Shown in pieces: positions 8,436 to 14,404 of a stretch of 64,000 nt of DNA; position 1 is the first letter of the stretch, and the number at the start of each line of letters is the position of its first letter. The stretch comes from VXYL01 sp965199875 (GTDB taxonomy: Bacteria > Pseudomonadota > Gammaproteobacteria > Pseudomonadales > Azotimanducaceae): assembly GCA_965199875.1 (NCBI GenBank), contig OZ241346.1, positions 1,240,001 to 1,304,000 of the forward strand, written 5' to 3'. Both the position numbers and the translations under genes were made by a program. The notes below the pieces were generated by a model, which worked only from the letters and a program-made list of their open reading frames with translations, made no database searches and was not told the origin of the DNA.

Positions 8436-9485
8436 TCAGAAACTCGGCTCGCTGCTCTCGGCCTCCCTTTCCGCGCGCCACGACACGCTGCCTCGAGCTT
8501 CGCGCAGATCGGCGCCGGCAAGGCTTTCTTCGACGGCATGCAGGTCGGCCTCCACGAAGCTCGACGACTGCACGTTGGCGTCCTTGAAGACGGCATTGCG
8601 GAACGAACCCCGCCAAGCGTCCACGTTGGTGAAGTCCGCGCCGGTCAGATCGGCGCGCTGCCAGACGCTGTTGCGCGCCGAGGCGCCGGCGAAGTTCGCG
8701 CCGGCGAGCTGCGCGTCTGGGAACATCGCGCCGGAGAGATCCGCGCGCTCGAAGTTCGCCTCGGCGGCGGTGACCTTGGCGAACAGAGCGCCGCTCAGCT
8801 TCGCTTCGGCCAAGTCGGCGGCGGCGAGATCGCACTCGGCGAAGATCGAACGCTCCGCGGCGCGCAGCCGGCCTTCGGCGAACTTGCTCTTGTAGAGATT
8901 GCACGAGTCGAAACGAACCGCGCCCAGATCGACGCCCTGGGCGCTGGCCTCGATGAAACTGCAGCGGGTGAACTCGGCGTTGTCGAGGGACCACTTGTCC
9001 AGCTCCCCCTGCACCACGCTGGCGCCGCGCCAGGAGACGCCGTCCGCCAATACCTCGCGAAGCTCGCAGCCCGACACGGTGAGGTCCTGCTGGGCGCGGC
9101 CCAGCCCGTCGAAGGCGAGGCATCCGACCTTGCTCTCCGCCAACGCCACGGCGTTGCCGGTCTGTTCGATCTCCAACCGCGACAGTTCGGCTTGCCCGAT
9201 GGCGAGCATCGACAACGTGCCGGCGCGAAAGCACAGGCGCTCGCCTTTGCAGCTGGTCATGACCGCCTGATGGAAGTAGCACTCCTCGAACAGGCAGTCG
9301 TCGAACTGGCAGTTCATGAAGATGGCGTTGGCGAAGTTCGTGTGCAGGATGCGCACCCGTTCGAAGAGGCAGTCTTGAAAGAGCATCCCGCTCACGTCGT
9401 CGTCGCGAATCTCCTGGTCGCGCCAGACGCGGTCCGAAACCGGCACGCCGGCGTGCCGATGGGCGCCAACGGCGTCGCGGGCCAT
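8436..9485 (-). CDS. T6SS-cluster pentapeptide-repeat protein
   Basis: 349 residues, largely A(D/N)LXX-type pentapeptide repeats that fold as a right-handed quadrilateral beta-helix. Examples are FQDCLFERV and CQFDDCLFEECYF near the N-terminus and AKLSGALFAK, ANFERADLSGAMF, ADLTGADFTNV in the C-terminal half. No membrane segment or enzymatic motif is seen. The ATG at 9485 is four bases after the stop of the upstream gene, so the two are coupled. Pentapeptide proteins do occur in T6SS clusters, often close to VgrG or DUF2169 genes, but the role is not established. It could be a structural accessory or adaptor for spike loading. Confidence 0.8.
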   Translation of the reverse strand: MARDAVGAHRHAGVPVSDRVWRDQEIRDDDVSGMLFQDCLFERVRILHTNFANAIFMNCQFDDCLFEECYFHQAVMTSCKGERLCFRAGTLSMLAIGQAELSRLEIEQTGNAVALAESKVGCLAFDGLGRAQQDLTVSGCELREVLADGVSWRGASVVQGELDKWSLDNAEFTRCSFIEASAQGVDLGAVRFDSCNLYKSKFAEGRLRAAERSIFAECDLAAADLAEAKLSGALFAKVTAAEANFERADLSGAMFPDAQLAGANFAGASARNSVWQRADLTGADFTNVDAWRGSFRNAVFKDANVQSSSFVEADLHAVEESLAGADLREARGSVSWRAEREAESSEPSF

Positions 9486-9489
9486 CGAG

Positions 9490-10953
9490 TCAGCCGGCCT
9501 TGCGCCGCACCGTGCCCGCCAGGGCCTTGGCGGCGGCGATGACGCGCTGGCCGGCGCCGGCCCAGCCGTCCTTCGGGTCGGCGCGCACGACGCGCAGCGA
9601 CGGCCAGGCGCGCTCGGCAAGCGGGCCAGCCCAGAAGGCGTCGCCGGGCGGCGCGACGGCGATCACCAGGCGGCCGTCACGAACCGCCTCGAAGGCATCC
9701 TTGCCGGCGACGACGTGCAGTGCCGCGGTATCGCGGCTCGGCGCTCGAGGCAGGCCCTGCTCCAACGTTCGCTGCTCTTCGTCGGGCCAGTCCAGATGCA
9801 GCGCCACGTCTTGACACAGGGATTCGTCGATCCAAACGCCGGCGCCCCGAGGCGAAGGCGGAGTCGGTACCGGCTGCAGCAAATCGACGAGGGAGCCGTC
9901 GTCCAGCAGGACCTCGGGTATGGCCTGGGGATCCGGCGTCTCGCCGGCGGCCAGGTCGAAGACTTCGACGTTGGCCTCGGTGTTCAGCGCAGCCTGGATC
10001 CAAGGCTGCCAACGGTGCGGGTGCGTACGCCACAGATGCACCGCGACGCCAGCACCGAACATGCGCGCGTGTTCCTTGCTGCCGAGGTTTGCCGCGCCAC
10101 CGCCACCGAGCATCGCCAGAGCATTGGCGTTGGGCGCCGCCAGACTGCCGGCGCGTTTGGCCAAGGCCGCCGCCGCGTCGCCGTCGCCGGCCAGGATCGA
10201 CAGTTCCAGGCGCGCCGCTATCGGCCAAGGCCGATCGTCGCCGCAGCGTTCCCAGGCTTGGGAAGCCAAGCCGGCCATCCAGGCGACGCGCACCGCGGTG
10301 GGCAGCATCTCGTCCGGCAGCTCCGGCCCCATCAGTCGAGTGGCGAATTCGGTCAGACGCTTGGCCTGGCCGCCGCGCAGCATGACCTGCGCCGCGACCA
10401 CCGCGACACCGCCAGCGACCATCGCCTCGGGGCAGTAGGCGACGCCTTCGAGAAAGGGTTCGATGATCTCGGCGGCCGCGCCAACGCGGTCCTGGGCAAG
10501 GGCGGCGCGTGCGCCGATCAGCGCGGCCCTGGCATGCATCGGCAGCCCGGAAGCGGCGCTTTGCGCCCCGTCGAAGTCGCCAAGAAGGTGCCGACGACGA
10601 GCAAGGGCCAAACTGGCGGCGGCGTCGCCGGCACGATGCAGCGCTTCAAGCCGCCGCAAGCCGGCAACCAGGCCGCCAGCGGCGATCAGCGCCTCCGCTT
10701 CGAGCAGACGCATTGCACACTGCTCGTCTCGGCCTTGGCGCGCTTCGCCAAGCGCCGCGACGACGTCGCCTTCGGCCAATGCCTTGAAGCCGCCGCCGTA
10801 GAGACCCGCAAGCTGCGTGTCTCCCGCAGCCAGCGCCATCGCGGCGCGTTGTTCCTGGGGCTCGCTCGACCAAGCGTCGAGCAGCAACGCCGAACCGCGA
10901 CCGTGCTCGATGCGGTGGCGGTTCTCCTGGGCCAGGACGCGGTCGATCAGCAT
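9490..10953 (-). CDS. Helical-repeat (TPR-like) T6SS-cluster protein, function unknown
   Basis: 487 residues from ATG 10953 (a TTG six bases earlier is possible). Residues about 30-330 are a chain of Ala/Leu-rich helix pairs with Gly or Asp turns (for example M-R-L-L-E-A-E-A-L-I-A-A-G-G and A-A-L-I-G-A-R-A-A-L-A-Q), suggesting tetratricopeptide-like or Sel1-like packing. The C-terminal 150 residues look like a separate alpha/beta domain (D-T-A-A-L-H-V-V-A-G-K-D, G-R-L-V-I-A-V-A-P-P-G-D). I recognise no ImpA motif, so it is not an obvious TssA. It lies between tssC and the pentapeptide gene, where hcp is often found. A scaffold or adaptor role is a guess. A leader ORF overlaps its start. Confidence 0.6.
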   Translation of the reverse strand: MLIDRVLAQENRHRIEHGRGSALLLDAWSSEPQEQRAAMALAAGDTQLAGLYGGGFKALAEGDVVAALGEARQGRDEQCAMRLLEAEALIAAGGLVAGLRRLEALHRAGDAAASLALARRRHLLGDFDGAQSAASGLPMHARAALIGARAALAQDRVGAAAEIIEPFLEGVAYCPEAMVAGGVAVVAAQVMLRGGQAKRLTEFATRLMGPELPDEMLPTAVRVAWMAGLASQAWERCGDDRPWPIAARLELSILAGDGDAAAALAKRAGSLAAPNANALAMLGGGGAANLGSKEHARMFGAGVAVHLWRTHPHRWQPWIQAALNTEANVEVFDLAAGETPDPQAIPEVLLDDGSLVDLLQPVPTPPSPRGAGVWIDESLCQDVALHLDWPDEEQRTLEQGLPRAPSRDTAALHVVAGKDAFEAVRDGRLVIAVAPPGDAFWAGPLAERAWPSLRVVRADPKDGWAGAGQRVIAAAKALAGTVRRKAG

Positions 10954-11015
10954 CGCCAAGCAGCGCGGTGGGTGTTGCCGCTCATCAAGGCAGCGGCAAC
11001 ATCCACTCTCGACAT
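10947..11015 (-). CDS. 22-codon leader ORF overlapping the helical-repeat gene
   Basis: On the minus strand GGAGGAGG (11028-11021) lies five bases before ATG 11015, a far better ribosome site than the downstream gene has. The ORF encodes about 22 residues (MSRVDVAAALMSGNTHRAAW..) and its TGA (10949-10947) lies four bases past the next gene's ATG (10953-10951). This layout suggests a leader peptide that delivers ribosomes to the downstream start. A sequencing indel or an ancestral longer N-terminus is the alternative. Confidence 0.38.
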   Translation of the reverse strand: MSRVDVAAALMSGNTHRAAWRC

Positions 11016-11068
11016 CCCAGCCTCCTCCTGCGTTCGGAGCCAGGCCTATACGGCCTAGCCGGAGACCG

Positions 11069-12526
11069 CTAGTTGGAAGAGGGCAGTTCGGCGACCAGGC
11101 GCAAGGAAGCCGTCAACTCCTCGAGCTGGAAGTGCGGACGCAAGTGGGCGATCGCGGTATAGGAGCCCGGCTTGCCGGCTACCTCGTTCACCTGCACGTT
11201 GGCCTCTCGCAACGGATACTGCGCTTTCACCGAGTGAGGCGCCGCGTCGTCCGCGGTCACGTACTGCCTGATCCAGGTGGACAGGTAGTTCTGGATCTCC
11301 TCCTTCGAGGTGAAGCCACCCACCTTGTCGCGCATGATCGCCTTCAGGTAGTGGGCGAAGCGCGCGCAGGCCAGGAGATACGGCAAGCTCGCAGAGAGCC
11401 GGGCGTTCGCATTGGCTTCGTCCTCCACGTACTTCCGCGGCCGGTTGACGGTCGCCCCGGAGAACACCACCGCGTAGTCGGTGTTGCGGGCATGGCAGAG
11501 GCCGATGATGCCTTGGTCGGAGAGCTCCTTCTCGCGTCGATCGGTAATCGTCGTTTCGGTGGGACACTTGGTGATCTTGGCCCCGGACAGCGACGGGAAC
11601 GCATGCAGCGGCAGGTTGGCCACCTTGCCGCCGCCCTCGGTGCCGCGAATCGCCGATGGCCAGCCGTACTCCGCGAAGGACTTCATGACCAGTCCGCCGA
11701 GCGCCCAGGAGGAGGGCCCCCACAGGTACTTGGAGTGGTCCTGGCCGTCGACGTCCTCCTCGAAGTCCATCTCCTCGACAGGTTCCGATTCCGCGCCCCA
11801 CGGCTGACGTACCAGCGTACGCGGCGCCGTCAGCACCAGGTAGCGCGAGTCCGCGCTGTCGCGCAGCGAGTTCCAAGCAGCCATCTCGCTGGTCTCGAAC
11901 ACCTTGGCGATGTCGATGGGCCGTTCCAGCTCGGTGAAAGAATCCAAGTCGAACAAAGACGGGTTGGCAGACGTGATGAACGGCGCATGGGCCATCGCGG
12001 CCACCGACGCCATGTTGCGCAGGAACTGGATGTCCGGCGGCGCCCGCCCGAATTCCATGTCGCCGATCAGGAACGTATACGGCGTACCTCCGAGGGTGCC
12101 GTACTCGTTCTCGTAGATGCACTTGAAGCAGTGCGACTGATCGAAGCCAGCGGCGCGCGAGAAGTCGCGCTCCAACTCCCGACGGCGGCAGTTGAAGACC
12201 CGAACCCGCATGCTCGACGACAGTTCGTTTTCGGCCACCAGCTTGTTCAGGTTGCGCCAGCTGGACTCGAGCTGCTGGAACTTCGCGTCGTGCAGGACGT
12301 GGTTCACTTGGGCGGTGATGAGCTTGTCCAAGGCGACGATGCGCTCGGCGATGGCCCGCTTGGCGCTGCCGTCGACCTGACTGCCGGCCTTCGTTGCTTC
12401 CTCGATGAAGCCTTGCAGCATGGTGCGGGCGCCATCGACCTGATGGGCGTCCCGGGCCAGCCGTCCTTCGTCGAAAATCTGCGAGAGGATCGTGTCCTCG
12501 GCCGCAGCTTGACCTTCTTCTGCCAT
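11069..12526 (-). CDS. tssC: T6SS contractile sheath large subunit TssC
   Basis: 485 residues from ATG 12526, two bases after the tssB stop. TssC (VipB) with TssB makes the contractile sheath around the Hcp tube. Family hallmarks are L-D-K-L-I-T-A-Q-V-N-x-V-L-H, F-Q-Q-L-E-S-S-W-R-N-L, the Y-E-x-E-Y-G-T-L-G-G-x-P-Y-x-x-L-I-G-D block, F-I-T-S-A-N-P-S-L, P-R-T-L-V-R-Q-P-W-G and R-F-A-H-Y-L-K-A-I-M-R-D-K-V-G near the C-terminus. Length is typical (about 490). It is co-transcribed with tssB from the promoter at 13.15 kb and is fully intact. Confidence 0.97.
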   Translation of the reverse strand: MAEEGQAAAEDTILSQIFDEGRLARDAHQVDGARTMLQGFIEEATKAGSQVDGSAKRAIAERIVALDKLITAQVNHVLHDAKFQQLESSWRNLNKLVAENELSSSMRVRVFNCRRRELERDFSRAAGFDQSHCFKCIYENEYGTLGGTPYTFLIGDMEFGRAPPDIQFLRNMASVAAMAHAPFITSANPSLFDLDSFTELERPIDIAKVFETSEMAAWNSLRDSADSRYLVLTAPRTLVRQPWGAESEPVEEMDFEEDVDGQDHSKYLWGPSSWALGGLVMKSFAEYGWPSAIRGTEGGGKVANLPLHAFPSLSGAKITKCPTETTITDRREKELSDQGIIGLCHARNTDYAVVFSGATVNRPRKYVEDEANANARLSASLPYLLACARFAHYLKAIMRDKVGGFTSKEEIQNYLSTWIRQYVTADDAAPHSVKAQYPLREANVQVNEVAGKPGSYTAIAHLRPHFQLEELTASLRLVAELPSSN

Positions 12527-12528
12527 TG

Positions 12529-13059
12529 CTAGGACTCTCCTTCGCTGTTGTCGGGGTCTCCGCCTTCCAGGCCGAGCTCGGAACGCAGCTGAGCCTGCTT
12601 GTCGGCATTCGCCAACACCTCGCCCAAGATGCCGTCGAGCTTGTTGTTGGCCTCGACCTTGCCGTAGAGGTCCGACAACTGGCGGCGCAGTTCCAGCAAC
12701 TTTGCCGTTTGCGGAATCTGCGTTGCAACGCCCATCGGCGAGAAGTCGTCGATGGAGTTGAAGTTGAGCTTGGCCGCGATCTCGGCGTCTTCGCCGCCGG
12801 AGATCTCGTCCGGAACGGTGACTTCCACCGTCGGACCGAGGCGGCGCATCAGCCGGTCGATGCCGCCCTGCTCCACTTCCACGAAAGCCCGATCCTGGTA
12901 GGCCGTCGGGTCGTCGGCATCCCCCGACAGATTCGAGATGACGCCGGCAACCAACGGCAACTCGCGACTGACGTTGGCGCCTCCGTCCTCGACATCGTAG
13001 GTAATTTGCACGCGGGGCGGTCGTACGCGCCCCACCTGGTGCTGGCTTGAGTCGCCCAT
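12529..13059 (-). CDS. tssB: T6SS contractile sheath small subunit TssB
   Basis: 176 residues. The family pattern is clear: R-P-P-R-V-Q-I-T-Y-D-V-E-D near the start, E-L-P-L-V-A-G-V-I-S-N-L-S-G, F-V-E-V-E-Q-G-G-I-D-R-L-M-R-R, then L-N-F-N-S-I-D-D-F-S-P and L-L-E-L-R-R-Q-L. TssB (VipA) pairs with TssC. Here the small sheath gene precedes the large one, as usual. GGGAG lies seven bases before the ATG. It is the first gene of the leftward T6SS transcript. The C-terminal 30 residues are acidic. Confidence 0.97.
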   Translation of the reverse strand: MGDSSQHQVGRVRPPRVQITYDVEDGGANVSRELPLVAGVISNLSGDADDPTAYQDRAFVEVEQGGIDRLMRRLGPTVEVTVPDEISGGEDAEIAAKLNFNSIDDFSPMGVATQIPQTAKLLELRRQLSDLYGKVEANNKLDGILGEVLANADKQAQLRSELGLEGGDPDNSEGES

Positions 13060-13131
13060 TCGGTTTCTCCCGCTTCAAGGTACGTCAATCCGGCGCACGG
13101 CTACCGCCTTGCGCCCAACGCTCAGCGGGCG

Positions 13132-13161
13132 AACATACGCCCCTACCCGACGGCATGTCAA
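13132..13161 (-). promoter_or_regulatory. Sigma70-type promoter of the tssBC operon
   Basis: Minus strand: a perfect TTGACA (13161-13156), an 18-base spacer, then TATGTT (13137-13132), about 72 bases before the tssB ATG. It faces only T6SS genes. No operator-like palindrome was recognised next to it. Confidence 0.7.
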
Positions 13162-13237
13162 GGGTGCGTTTGCATCCGTCCGGCGAAGGCAAGTCGCCGG
13201 TGGGTGAGTTCACCGTCGTCGTCTGCGCCCGGACGGG

Positions 13238-14182
13238 CTAGCGCCCGCCGTTGAGCAGACCTCTGCCGCGCCGCAGCAGTTCTTCCGCGCTCAGGCAGTC
13301 GACCACCAGATCGCCCACTTCCGCGAGCCGTTCGACGTCCTCCTCGTTCGCCAGCAGCGCCGCCAGCGCATCGCCCGTCGCAACGCCGAACCGACGCGCC
13401 GCCTGGCGCCGCAACAGCGCCCGCTCGTGCGACATGCCTTGCCTCCTGCCCTCGTCGAGCGCCTCCTGGCGCCATTGCGTCACTCTTTCCGCCAGCATCG
13501 CCGGTTCCTCCATGTTGCGCAGCGCCAGCCGCAGTTCCCGTTCGTGCCGCTCGCCCGTCTCGTCGCCGCCGAAGCGCTCCACCAGCATGCGCATCAGCAC
13601 CTCCGACAGCCGCTCGGCGAGCAGCTCCATACCTTCCCGCCGCAGGGCGCCGAACAGCGCCGCGGTCAGCCCCGGCAGCTGCGCCGGGAGCCGGCAGCGC
13701 TGCAGGCGCAGCAGCGCCGCGGCCGGGTTGACGCGGCCATCCTCCGCGCTCAGCGCCGCCGCGTCAACCGGAAGCATCTCCAGCTCCGGCTGCCAGCGCC
13801 GCAGCCCGGCCGGAACCGGGGCGGTCAGCTGCCGCAGCCCCGCCAGCCGCCACCGGCGGTCGCCGGTGTAGACCAGCACCGGCAGCACGGGCGGCAGCCC
13901 GGCGGCGGCCGGCAGTTCGTCCGCCATGTCCTGGCGCAGCAGCGCCACGTAGGTCTCCATGCGCAGCGCCATGCGGGCATGGGGCGCAGACTGGAACTCA
14001 ATGACCACAAGCGCCTCGGCGTCCGGGCGCTCGGGCGTCGGCGCGCCGACGGCCCAGGCCATGTCCGCCACGCGCCGGCGGGCGCCGCGTCCGATGCGTT
14101 CGGTGGGCAGCCGGCGCAGGCACCGCGTGTCCAGCCCGGCCACGGCGTCCGCCGGCAGCAGGGCGAGCAGGTACCGCACCAT
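13238..14182 (-). CDS. Rpn family PD-(D/E)XK nuclease (copy 1, N-terminus frameshifted)
   Basis: 314 residues if translation begins at ATG 14182. The core matches Rpn/PF04754 (recombination-promoting nuclease): A-D-M-A-W-A-V, then V-V-I-E-F-Q-S as the E-x-Q part of the active site, M-A-L-R-M-E-T-Y, and L-P-P-V-L-P-V-L-V-Y-T-G. It is nearly identical to the gene at 55098-56159. Relative to that copy, a CA pair is missing just before M-V-R-Y-L-L, so the first 15 codons (ATG 14225, reading MYEDEIGRVAFDEPD) are out of frame with the rest. The enzyme core is intact and may still be made from the internal ATG. No immunity or IS gene accompanies it. Confidence 0.75.
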   Translation of the reverse strand: MVRYLLALLPADAVAGLDTRCLRRLPTERIGRGARRRVADMAWAVGAPTPERPDAEALVVIEFQSAPHARMALRMETYVALLRQDMADELPAAAGLPPVLPVLVYTGDRRWRLAGLRQLTAPVPAGLRRWQPELEMLPVDAAALSAEDGRVNPAAALLRLQRCRLPAQLPGLTAALFGALRREGMELLAERLSEVLMRMLVERFGGDETGERHERELRLALRNMEEPAMLAERVTQWRQEALDEGRRQGMSHERALLRRQAARRFGVATGDALAALLANEEDVERLAEVGDLVVDCLSAEELLRRGRGLLNGGR

Positions 14183-14404
14183 CCGGTTCGTCGAAAGCAA
14201 CGCGACCGATCTCGTCTTCGTACATGCCGCCAGCATGGACGGTCCGGTTTCGGAGTCGCAGCGACATCGGCCACTCCGCCTGTGCGAAATCGCTGAAATG
14301 ACGCGACGGCAGCTTGCGCCGTCCCGGCTAGCCTCCAGCCCACTCGTCAAGGTCGCACCCGGCCGGCGCTCAGCTGCACGACCGAGGGTGCAGCGGTGGC
14401 GGAT

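Noticed and set aside
9490..10953. Helical-repeat gene considered as TssA.
   Set aside because: The ImpA N-terminal motif expected near residue 10-40 is not present and the C-terminal part does not resemble TssA.
13238..14182. Rpn gene considered as an insertion sequence transposase.
   Set aside because: No terminal inverted repeats or target duplications are visible, and the family is a PD-(D/E)XK nuclease rather than an IS transposase.
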